The notes: generated by a model not told the origin, from the sequence alone. DNA of 5,801 nucleotides from Candidatus Zhuqueibacterota bacterium RBG_16_48_16 (GCA_001771235.1 METF01000228.1:1-5801); one strand, 5' to 3'; shown: positions 1 through 5,703, numbered from the stretch's first letter. Translations and numbers: made by a program.

Positions 1-1
1 C

Positions 2-694
2 TGGGATGTCATAAAAAATCTGGTCATAGAGCCGCTGATTTTTTCCATCGATGCGACGGGCGTCATTCGCCGCGATTCCGGTTTGTGGAACGCGCCTCGA
101 CCGGGATTGCACTTCACTTTCACCTCCCTGAGCGCCTACAGAGGCCTGGTGAGCGCTTCGTTATTGGCCCACATTATGGGCCTGGAGGAGCTGGTGACGG
201 CTTATGCCAACAAGGCTGCTGCGCTGCGGGAAAACATACTTGAAAAATTGACGGTCGGCCGCTCCAGGGTGTTGACCCGGGGCCTGGAGGTGACCACTTT
301 TCCTTATTTTCTGGACGGCTCGGCAATCGAAGCGCTTAACTGGGGGGTGACGAAAAGAGGTTGGAAGTCGGCCGCTTCGACTATAAAAGCTTTGGATACA
401 CATTTGCATGTCGGAGATGATTTCAGAGGCTATTCACTTGCGTACACCTCGAAGCAGGACAGGGGACATGAAAACCTGTTTGTCACGCTCCGGGCCATCG
501 AGGCTTTCAATGAAGTGGGGATGAAGAAACGCGCAAAGCAGATGCTACAGTGGGTGATCGACCAGTCATCGAGAAACGGCGAGATGGTTCCCCAGGAATT
601 TTCGGACCTGAAAGCCGATTACCTGGGCGCCTGCCCGTCCATTGGCATGGGCGCGGGCGCTTTCGTTCTCGCGACGCTTTCCTCTTATAGGTGA
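2..694 (+). CDS. GH15-like (alpha/alpha)6-barrel protein, C-terminal part (5' end outside window)
   Basis: The frame is open from the first bases, so this is the 3' end of a longer gene: 230 residues are visible, ending in TGA. The pattern fits the C-terminal half of a glucoamylase-like (GH15) helical barrel. It has an 'RRDSGLWNAPRPGLHFTF' stretch (residues 23-40), a helix with 'SASLLAHIMGLEELVTAYANKAAALRE' spacing (about 52-78), a 'DGSAIEALNW' helix (about 106-115), a 'HENLFVTLRAIEAF' helix (about 156-169), and a terminal 'GEMVPQEF' (193-200) before a Gly-rich 'GMGAGAF' end. In GH15 enzymes the catalytic base Glu sits in a late 'PEQ'-like motif; here the order reads P-Q-E (197-199), so activity is uncertain. 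Family members hydrolyse alpha-linked glucans or trehalose-like sugars. The substrate cannot be told from this fragment, and another (alpha/alpha)6-barrel family is possible. No terminator hairpin is visible after the stop. Confidence 0.55.
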   Translation, partial: WDVIKNLVIEPLIFSIDATGVIRRDSGLWNAPRPGLHFTFTSLSAYRGLVSASLLAHIMGLEELVTAYANKAAALRENILEKLTVGRSRVLTRGLEVTTFPYFLDGSAIEALNWGVTKRGWKSAASTIKALDTHLHVGDDFRGYSLAYTSKQDRGHENLFVTLRAIEAFNEVGMKKRAKQMLQWVIDQSSRNGEMVPQEFSDLKADYLGACPSIGMGAGAFVLATLSSYR

Positions 695-846
695 TCGATT
701 GGCATTGGCAAATGGTGACTTTAGGTATTATTTCAAACTTCCGGGATCAGGATTGAGTGACAAGGAAAAGTATATTTTCACCCCAAATGGCGCAGTGCCA
801 GGATGAGGGAATGGTTACCGTAGTTTCTTCAACGGAGAATTCTGAT
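695..846. other. Intergenic stretch with no recognised feature
   Basis: This is the first part of the 458-base gap between the barrel gene and the lipoprotein-like gene. I see no ORF with a convincing ribosome site, no tRNA fold and no hairpin followed by a T run. A four-base stem at 788-800 (tggc/gcca) is too small to call. The remainder of the gap is covered by the repeat element and two tiny ORFs described separately. Confidence 0.5.
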
Positions 847-1036
847 TGGCAGAATAATTGATCGGCAGAACGATTCTTTGAGGAGGTCTTTATGGCTATT
901 AAAACGAAACGTTACGTCAAGACGATAAGCGAGCAAGACGTCCATTCAATGGATAAATTGTAATCATTCTGTCATTTCCTTCGAAACGATACTGAATCAA
1001 AGGAGATAATTATTCTGCCGATAAATCATTCTGCCA
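847..1036. repeat. 190-bp MITE-like element with 29-bp imperfect terminal inverted repeats
   Basis: The left arm (847-875) and the reverse complement of the right arm (1008-1036) match at 25 of 29 positions by eye. Each arm is two copies of a 13-mer, 'tggcagaatgatt' or close variants, at a 16-base period: 847-859 and 863-875 on the left, 1008-1020 and 1024-1036 (as 'aatcattctgcca') on the right. A fifth copy with one mismatch lies inside at 962-974. A short ORF with a strong ribosome site lies between the arms. No transposase is present and I see no target-site duplication, so it would be a non-autonomous element or a structured repeat; an operator array with symmetric sites is the alternative. 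The inverted repeat is directly visible; its mobility is inference. Confidence 0.6.
892..963 (+). CDS. Possible 23-residue small protein or leader peptide inside the repeat element
   Basis: ATG at 892 is preceded by a perfect AGGAGG (881-886) at 5-base spacing, the strongest Shine-Dalgarno in the window. It opens a 23-codon frame (MAIKTKRYVKTISEQDVHSM then DKL) ending in TAA. The product is Lys/Arg-rich in its first half with no membrane segment. The stop codon touches the internal 13-mer copy (962-974), and the whole ORF lies between the inverted arms of the 190-bp element. I recognise no family. It could be a real microprotein, a leader peptide, or the stub of a gene broken by rearrangement. 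A ribosome site this good argues against chance, but 23 codons is too short to judge by coding statistics. Confidence 0.35.
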   Translation: MAIKTKRYVKTISEQDVHSMDKL

Positions 1037-1109
1037 TTTTTGTGGATCGAACCGCTATTGACAGATCGTGTCCAAGCGGGAAAACAGGACTGTCCCACAG
1101 GAGTGAATT

Positions 1110-1145
1110 ATGCAGGTGGAATTTGAGATTGAAAAATCAGGTTGA
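1110..1145 (+). CDS. Possible 11-codon leader ORF upstream of the lipoprotein-like gene
   Basis: ATG at 1110 follows a good ribosome site (CAGGAG, 1098-1103; 6-base spacing). It reads MQVEFEIEKSG before TGA at 1143-1145, seven bases before the ATG of the next gene (1153), whose own ribosome site is weak (gaaaag). That geometry would suit translational coupling, with ribosomes finishing the leader and re-initiating at 1153. Equally, it could be a chance frame or the relic of a displaced gene start. I do not recognise the peptide. Confidence 0.22.
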   Translation: MQVEFEIEKSG

Positions 1146-1152
1146 AAAGAAT

Positions 1153-3240
1153 ATGAAAAAATACATGTACAATTCCTTTGCCCTCCTGTCTCTTGTTTTC
1201 CTGTTATTTTCATTTTGTACTTTTGATAATCCCAAAACACCTTCATGGGATGTCAAGATCAATGTCCCCCTGACGGATCGAACCTACACTGTCGCAGATT
1301 TGATTGAGGATGAGAGCGAGATCATCAGCCTGGAAAACGGCCTGATCGGTTTTAGATTCGAGGGTACGACCGATACCGTGCGCGTCGGCGACCAGCTCGC
1401 GATGCCGACGGTAAACGGGCAATTCCTGTATCAAATGCAGGATTTTGAAATCCCAGCCCTGGTTACTGCCGCTCAGCAATACGCTTTCTCGCAGCTTACT
1501 GAGGAAGCCTCAACAAAGAACGGCAGCATGGATACGATCTCGCCCTTTTCGTTCACCGACGTCAATGCCAGTTATATTCTTGATTCCGATTTCCGCTATG
1601 CTGAAATCATGTTCGGAAAAACGATTTTAACAATGATCAACCGCCTTTCGGTGCCGCTGGAGAACGTGATTTACAAATTGTACGATCCCTCCGCTGGCGA
1701 AATCGTCGTGGTGTCCGAGCCAATCGTGTTTGTCGCTGCTCACGATTCGGCCGAGACGGTTGTGACATTATCCGAACAGGCCATCTCGAATGATTTCCTC
1801 TGGCTCATGAGCGGCACTTCTCCCGGCAGCGAAGGAGAAACGATCAACGTCGATCAAAATGAGACCGTGGATCTTCGCGTCAGCATGTCCGATGTGAGTG
1901 TCGGGAGCATTCAGGCCCGGCTTCCGCATCTGGATTTGAAAAGGAGGGAATCTCTGCAGCTATCCGACAGTATCGACATTGCGGAGGCCGCAATTCGTTC
2001 CGGAGAAATGGTTTTGGCTGTGAGCAATTCTTTCGATCTCGGCGCCCGCCTGGAGGTTACGCTTGAAGAGATCTTTCAGGATATGGACGCACAGCCGGCG
2101 AATCTTGTTTTCGATTTGGCGCCGGGGGAATCCAGAACGGTCACTTATGATCTGAAGAATCACCACATCAAATTGGCTACTGCCGGGAATGGCAGCAGCC
2201 AGGTTCTCAGCGTCACCATCCGCATGGAGCTTTTGACTGAAGAAAGCGAGCTGACCCGGGTCGAAAGCGGCGACAGGGTCGAAACGGAGGCGACCATCCA
2301 AGACGTCGTCTTCGATTACCTCAGCGGCAGGCTGTTCGAACAGCACGTTCCGCTGAGCACCGATGATTTGGCCTTTGACCTGCCCGATCAGCTCGACGAT
2401 TTGCAGCAGGCGCAGATTCACGACGCCAGGCTGGATATTTTTCTTCATTCGACCATCGCCATGCCTTTCAGAACCGAGCTTCGATTCGACGGATTCAAGA
2501 ACGGCCGGTCGGAATCATTCGACATTCGGGAGACCGTTTTTGCTGCTGATGGAGATGGTGAAAATGTAACGCCCGTTTCCCTGACGCCCGAAAACAGCAA
2601 TCTGCTTCCTTTTATCAACCTGTTGCCGGATCGGATTACGACTTCGGGAGATGTCTGGGTGGGCGATGGCGCCACTCACGGACAAGTCCGTTATGACGAT
2701 TATGTGTTTGCCAATTATCGCTTTGACACCTCGGCCAATCTTTCCTGGAACGAGGGCACGGTTCATATCGATACCTCCAAAATTGCCATTCATCCCAAAG
2801 ATACAAACCAGGATTTTGATGAAGAAATTGAGGTAAACGCGCTTGACGCGGATGTGACCGAGCATCTCATCTCAGCGGTGTTTTTGGCCAGGGTGAAAAA
2901 CCATTTGCCTGTTGGAGCAGGTTTTGCGTTTTACGTTGCCGAGGATTCGACCCGGCTCTATACCGCGCCCGACCTTGTGTTAGGCCCGGTTGCGGTCAAA
3001 TCCGCGGTAACAGACGATGATGGCAAAGTGATACAAGCCGTCGATGAGGAGCTTGCCCTTTCGGTCTCCCCAAGTGAGATGGAATTGTTTCACAACAGCT
3101 CGGCCAATGAGAAAACGCTTTACGTGGCTTCGGACCTGCTTTTTGCAGGGACCGATGGCAAGCCGGTGCTGCTGTTTTCGTCGGATTTCATCCAAATACA
3201 GACGTTGGTCAAACTGGATGTGCGAATCAAAGAAGATTAG
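1153..3240 (+). CDS. Exported beta-rich protein, probable lipoprotein, function unknown
   Basis: The frame extends upstream to a GTG at 1042, but ATG 1153 is preferred. It gives a clean export signal: KK at 2-3, a hydrophobic core (about residues 9-21) and a Cys at 22. The 37 residues before it read like untranslated sequence and begin next to the repeat element. The Cys context is L-F-S-F-C; a lipobox usually has Gly, Ala or Ser at -1, so lipidation is probable but atypical. The mature part (about 673 residues, 695 in all) starts TFDNPKTPSWDVKINVPLTD, a pattern I associate with unknown cell-surface lipoproteins of Calditrichota-like bacteria. It is acidic and beta-rich with no transmembrane helix after the signal, and I see no enzyme motif. 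Several stretches share an 'xAxxxxGxxxLxxxNxxxxP' look (about 147, 275, 418 and 570), suggesting repeated beta-sandwich units. It ends in TAG, followed by a palindromic repeat. Function is unassigned. Confidence 0.75.
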   Translation: MKKYMYNSFALLSLVFLLFSFCTFDNPKTPSWDVKINVPLTDRTYTVADLIEDESEIISLENGLIGFRFEGTTDTVRVGDQLAMPTVNGQFLYQMQDFEIPALVTAAQQYAFSQLTEEASTKNGSMDTISPFSFTDVNASYILDSDFRYAEIMFGKTILTMINRLSVPLENVIYKLYDPSAGEIVVVSEPIVFVAAHDSAETVVTLSEQAISNDFLWLMSGTSPGSEGETINVDQNETVDLRVSMSDVSVGSIQARLPHLDLKRRESLQLSDSIDIAEAAIRSGEMVLAVSNSFDLGARLEVTLEEIFQDMDAQPANLVFDLAPGESRTVTYDLKNHHIKLATAGNGSSQVLSVTIRMELLTEESELTRVESGDRVETEATIQDVVFDYLSGRLFEQHVPLSTDDLAFDLPDQLDDLQQAQIHDARLDIFLHSTIAMPFRTELRFDGFKNGRSESFDIRETVFAADGDGENVTPVSLTPENSNLLPFINLLPDRITTSGDVWVGDGATHGQVRYDDYVFANYRFDTSANLSWNEGTVHIDTSKIAIHPKDTNQDFDEEIEVNALDADVTEHLISAVFLARVKNHLPVGAGFAFYVAEDSTRLYTAPDLVLGPVAVKSAVTDDDGKVIQAVDEELALSVSPSEMELFHNSSANEKTLYVASDLLFAGTDGKPVLLFSSDFIQIQTLVKLDVRIKED

Positions 3241-3296
3241 TATCTCAAAAGTCAATTTTTGTACAAATATGGCAAAAGTTAGATTCTGAAAAATTT

Positions 3297-3397
3297 AACC
3301 ACGAATTTTCACGAATTAAGCGAATTTCACGAATTTGTACACCAAGACTAATTTTAATTCGTGCAAATTCGTGCGTAATTGGTGCAAATTCGTGGTT
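3297..3397. repeat. 101-bp imperfect palindrome built from 'cacgaatt' units
   Basis: The left end reads aaccacgaatttt and the right end is its complement, aaattcgtggtt. The arms pair over about 40 bases with a few mismatches and small gaps, around a loop near 3338-3353. Within each arm the unit cacgaatt (or aattcgtg) recurs three to four times at about 13-base intervals. It fills most of the 199-base gap between the lipoprotein-like gene and amrS. As RNA it would form a long hairpin and could stop or protect transcripts on either side; a T-rich stretch (ttgtatttta) follows its right end. I recall very similar palindromes scattered in environmental bacterial genomes, but copy number cannot be seen here. 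A 10-bp perfect palindrome, tttgtacaaa (3258-3267), lies just upstream. Confidence 0.75.
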
Positions 3398-3439
3398 GTA
3401 TTTTACTGGATTCCGGTTCATCCGGGTTAGGAAAGAGGA

Positions 3440-4465
3440 ATGAAAGAAGCTCTCTTTTATGAAAAGCGCGGCGATGGATCGGTTCGGTGTACTTTGTGTC
3501 CGCATTACTGCAAGATCGATGACGGCGAATTCGGAATTTGCGGCGTCCGCCAGAACCGGCGCGGGACCTTGTACGCCATGTCTTATGAAAAAGCCATTGC
3601 TACCCATATCGATCCCATTGAAAAAAAACCGTTGTTTCATGTCTATCCCGGCTCGAAGTCATTTTCCATTGCCACCGTCGGCTGCAATTTTAGCTGTGAA
3701 TTCTGCCAGAATCACGACATCTCCCAGGCGACTCGAGACAAGAAAGGCAACATCCCAGGTCAGCCTGTCACGGCATCGCGGGTGGTGGCGATGGCCAAAA
3801 ACAGCGGCTGCAAAACCATTGCCTGCACCTACACCGAGCCGACCATCTATTACGAATATGCGTTCGACATCGCCCGGGGTGCGTATGAGCAGGAGGTGAA
3901 AACAGTTTTCGTCTCCAACGGCTACATCAATGAAGAGCCGCTGCGCCAGATAGCGCCCTTTCTCATTGCCGCCAATATCGACCTGAAGGGATGGGATGAA
4001 AAGTTCTATCAAAAGATCGTCGGCGGCAGTCTGAAACGGGTGCTCGGTTCATTAAGACTGTACAAAAGCCTGGGCATCTGGCTGGAGGTGACGACTCTTG
4101 TGGTGCCGACCCTCGTCGACCGGCCCGATTCTTTGCGGGAGATCGCCCGCTTCATCAGGGACGAGCTGGGCGCCGAGACGCCCTGGCACATCACTCGTTT
4201 TTATCCGCAATATAAATACTCCGAAATGGAGCCGACGCCGCTTTCTGTGCTGCGCGAGGCGCGGGAGATCGGCCTGGCCGAAGGCTTGCGCTACGTCTAT
4301 AACGGCAACACCCCCGGCGACATTGGCGAAAACACCTATTGTTACAGTTGCGGCGAGATGCTCATCGAACGCTACGGCTTTAGCATCATCGCCAATCAGC
4401 TCAAGGGAGATGCCTGCCCGAAATGCAGCACGAAACTTGATGGCGTCGGGATAGATAAAAGATGA
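3440..4465 (+). CDS. amrS: AmmeMemoRadiSam system radical SAM enzyme
   Basis: This 341-residue protein has the full architecture and usual length of the family. An N-terminal Cys cluster (C17, C20, C24, C34: CTLCPHYC...FGICGVR) comes first. The radical SAM motif CNFSCEFC follows, C82-x3-C86-x2-C89, which would bind a 4Fe-4S cluster and S-adenosylmethionine. 'YTEP' (131-134) lies in the position of the SAM-binding GGE-like loop, and 'WHITRFYPQY' is at 249-258. A C-terminal zinc-ribbon-like pair (C301/C304, C326/C329) closes the protein. The family is related to pyruvate formate-lyase activating enzymes and normally co-occurs with Memo-like and AMMECR1-like proteins; its physiological substrate is not settled as far as I know. 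Neither partner is in this window. ATG 3440 has a purine-rich ribosome site (aggaaag, 3429-3435). The gene stands alone, between a palindromic repeat and a 188-base gap. I see no truncation or frameshift. Confidence 0.92.
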   Translation: MKEALFYEKRGDGSVRCTLCPHYCKIDDGEFGICGVRQNRRGTLYAMSYEKAIATHIDPIEKKPLFHVYPGSKSFSIATVGCNFSCEFCQNHDISQATRDKKGNIPGQPVTASRVVAMAKNSGCKTIACTYTEPTIYYEYAFDIARGAYEQEVKTVFVSNGYINEEPLRQIAPFLIAANIDLKGWDEKFYQKIVGGSLKRVLGSLRLYKSLGIWLEVTTLVVPTLVDRPDSLREIARFIRDELGAETPWHITRFYPQYKYSEMEPTPLSVLREAREIGLAEGLRYVYNGNTPGDIGENTYCYSCGEMLIERYGFSIIANQLKGDACPKCSTKLDGVGIDKR

Positions 4466-4653
4466 TGGGATGGCGGCATCGAGGTCATTGGGAAAGAGGC
4501 TTTGAGGCGCACAGACTGTATGAAAAAGGCCAATTCAGTCCCTACCCTTGAGTGAGGTTTTACCCAGTTCACCACTTTTCACTTGTTTTCCGACGAAAAA
4601 ATGTGTTATTTTGCCTTGGAAGTTTCTTTTAAAAAACTGATTGGGACTGAGCA
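4466..4653. other. Gap between amrS and the HEPN/MNT block; composition boundary
   Basis: These 188 bases contain no ORF I would call. Base composition changes within it, from GC-rich in the first 80 bases to AT-rich after about 4550. A candidate promoter sits at 4583-4611. An 8-base inverted pair (tcagtccc at 4535-4542, gggactga at 4643-4650) brackets the AT-rich part, but it is short and may be chance. No strong intrinsic terminator for amrS is visible. Confidence 0.45.
4583..4611 (+). promoter_or_regulatory. Candidate promoter of the HEPN/MNT gene block
   Basis: TTGTTT (4583-4588) and TTATTT (4606-4611) are separated by 17 bases, an acceptable sigma-70-like pair. The same bases also read as a Bacteroidota-type promoter: TTG (4583-4585), 20 bases, then TTATTTTG (4606-4613), one mismatch from TAnnTTTG. 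Transcription would start near 4618, about 35 bases before the first HEPN gene. It lies in the AT-rich stretch where such matches arise by chance, so this is a suggestion only. Confidence 0.35.
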
Positions 4654-5058
4654 ATGACGATCATGGAAAAAGTGGATATAATAAAATACTGGATTGATAG
4701 TTCTGATAGAGATTTTAAGACTATGAAGAACCTATTCAAGGAAAAGGACTATCATTGGGCTTTATTTATTGGTCATTTAGTTATCGAAAAATTGCTAAAA
4801 GCCTATTATGCCAAAAATATTGACAATCACCCTCCATTTGGTCACAATTTACTGCTTCTCGCCGAAAAAGCAAATTTACAGTTAAGTGAGGCGCAAAAGG
4901 ATATTCTGGTTACAATTACAGCTTTTAATATTCAGGCAAGATATGATGATTATAAATCGGCCTTTTATAAAACTTGTACCAAAGAATATACAGAAAAATG
5001 GATAAAGGAAATAAAAGGATTAAGAAAATGGATCAAAGGACTGCTATCGAAATCGTAA
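4654..5058 (+). CDS. HEPN domain protein of an HEPN/MNT pair (module 1)
   Basis: This 134-residue, mostly helical protein is recognisable as a HEPN domain of the type paired with minimal nucleotidyltransferases. It has 'DRDFKTMKNLFKEKDYHWALF' (18-38), then 'GHLVIEKLLKAYYAK' (40-54), 'GHNLLLLAEKANL' (63-75) and 'FNIQARYDDYK' (91-101), followed by a Lys-rich last helix. HEPN toxins such as HepT cleave RNA or tRNA through an RX4-6H motif. Here R96 is followed by YDDYKSAFYKTC with no His in range, so RNase activity is doubtful; the domain may instead serve as a partner or substrate-binding subunit. Two in-frame starts exist (4654 and 4663) and neither has a clear Shine-Dalgarno. The 3' end overlaps the MNT gene by 31 bases. 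GC is near 30 % in the lines counted, far below amrS, which suggests horizontal acquisition. Confidence 0.85.
   Translation: MTIMEKVDIIKYWIDSSDRDFKTMKNLFKEKDYHWALFIGHLVIEKLLKAYYAKNIDNHPPFGHNLLLLAEKANLQLSEAQKDILVTITAFNIQARYDDYKSAFYKTCTKEYTEKWIKEIKGLRKWIKGLLSKS
5015..5019 (+). promoter_or_regulatory. Ribosome site deciding the start of the module 1 MNT gene
   Basis: AAGGA lies 8 bases before ATG 5028, inside the 3' end of the HEPN gene. The in-frame upstream ATGs at 4974 and 4998 have no comparable site and would add 18 or 10 Lys-rich residues atypical of the family, so 5028 is preferred. Confidence 0.55.
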
Positions 5059-5336
5059 AAAGATATCTCGCCTACTTGCGGGATAATAAATTCGATGTGC
5101 AAAAAGCCTATTTATTTGGATCTTATGTCAATGGAAGATATCATGAAGACAGCGATATTGATTTGGCAATAATTATGAGTGATTTTTCAAATAGCTTCTT
5201 CACACGGATAGAATTGATGAAGATGAGTCGAAAATTCGACATAAGAATTGAACCCCATCCCATTGAGGCATCAGAGTTCAATGCAACGAATCCATTTGCG
5301 AATGAAATCCTCAGCAAAGGAATCCGGATTTATTAA
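5028..5336 (+). CDS. Minimal nucleotidyltransferase (MNT) of module 1, MntA-like
   Basis: This 102-residue protein has a pol-beta-type nucleotidyltransferase signature. GS at 31-32 (YLFGSYVNGRYHED) is followed by SDIDLAI, with the metal-binding Asp pair D43/D45. A third acidic residue is available in 'FDIRIEPHPI' (D71 or E75), and the end 'NPFANEILSKGIRIY' is typical of this subfamily. Known MNT partners neutralise HEPN toxins, in MntA/HepT by transferring AMP to a tyrosine on the toxin; others may act as standalone two-subunit nucleotidyltransferases. The frame continues upstream to ATG 4974, but ATG 5028 fits the family length and has a ribosome site. The 31-base overlap with the HEPN gene implies coupled translation. 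It shares the low GC of that gene, so the two probably moved together. All core active-site residues look intact. Confidence 0.9.
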   Translation: MDQRTAIEIVKRYLAYLRDNKFDVQKAYLFGSYVNGRYHEDSDIDLAIIMSDFSNSFFTRIELMKMSRKFDIRIEPHPIEASEFNATNPFANEILSKGIRIY

Positions 5337-5355
5337 GGAAGATGGAAGATAAACC

Positions 5356-5703
5356 ATGACAGGGCACAAGAAAATACAGGGTGTTCATGTAAATCAAGAG
5401 GAATTACTTGAGCAGATAAGGCAAGCAGGTGGTGAAGTAGAACCTGATGCGGAGATCATTCTTTACGGTTCCCGCTCGCGAGGAGATGCTCTCTCGGAAT
5501 CAGATTGGGACTTGCTTATTCTGGTTGATGGTCCTCTGAGTGATGAACGTACGGATCGGATTCGGCACCGGCTCTATGAAGTAGAATGGGAATCCGGACA
5601 AGTCATCTCTTCGATTGTAAGGAACCGTGAGGAATGGAATAGTGGCCTCTATCAGGCTATGCCATTCCACCAGCGAGTCCAGCAGGAAGGAATCAGACTG
5701 TGA
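5356..5703 (+). CDS. Minimal nucleotidyltransferase (MNT) of module 2
   Basis: This 115-residue protein carries the same fold signature in a different subfamily: 'ILYGSRSRGDALSESDWDLLIL' region at 35-56, with GS at 38-39 and the Asp pair D50/D52. The distal part has 'YEVEWESGQVISSIV' (74-88), 'REEW' (91-94) and 'MPFHQRVQQEGIRL' (102-115), typical of MNT proteins encoded before a HEPN gene. The strand expected to supply the third carboxylate reads QVISSIV, with no Asp or Glu, so catalysis may be weak, rely on a neighbouring Glu (79 or 81 region), or be absent. ATG 5356 has GGAAG (5344-5348) at 7-base spacing and starts only 19 bases after the previous stop, consistent with one transcript. GC is close to the bulk of the window, unlike module 1. 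Its stop overlaps the next gene's GTG by four bases. Confidence 0.88.
   Translation: MTGHKKIQGVHVNQEELLEQIRQAGGEVEPDAEIILYGSRSRGDALSESDWDLLILVDGPLSDERTDRIRHRLYEVEWESGQVISSIVRNREEWNSGLYQAMPFHQRVQQEGIRL
5684..5690 (+). promoter_or_regulatory. Ribosome site supporting the GTG start of the last gene
   Basis: AGGAAGG lies 9 bases before GTG 5700, at the end of the preceding nucleotidyltransferase gene. It favours GTG 5700 with its GTGA stop/start overlap over the in-frame ATG at 5736. Confidence 0.55.

Noticed and set aside
788..800. Small hairpin tggc-gcagt-gcca as a terminator of the first gene
   Set aside because: A four-base stem without a following T run is not a credible terminator.
1058..1086. 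TTGACA-like -35 box upstream of the exported protein
   Set aside because: The sequence 17 bases further (aaaaca) does not resemble a -10 box, so no promoter is called.
1042..1152. In-frame extension of the exported protein to a GTG at 1042
   Set aside because: It adds 37 residues ahead of a clear signal peptide, has no ribosome site, and starts next to the repeat element; ATG 1153 explains the N-terminus better.
1960..2448. 162-codon minus-strand ORF inside the exported protein gene
   Set aside because: It is an antisense shadow of a GC-biased coding frame with no ribosome site or recognisable product.
3297..3397. CRISPR-like array in the cacgaatt repeats
   Set aside because: The units are about 8 bases and arranged as a palindrome, with no unique spacers of regular length.
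3413..3425. ccgg-ttcat-ccgg as an operator before amrS
   Set aside because: The stem is four bases of a self-complementary word and is likely chance.
3459..3899. Long alternative-frame ORF inside amrS (and another at 4098-4454)
   Set aside because: The translations are Arg/Ala/Pro-rich frame shadows of the strongly supported amrS frame and show no domain.
4535..4650. 8-base inverted pair (tcagtccc / gggactga) as ends of an inserted element
   Set aside because: It is too short, and it encloses only the gap rather than the AT-rich genes, so it does not mark the island's limits.
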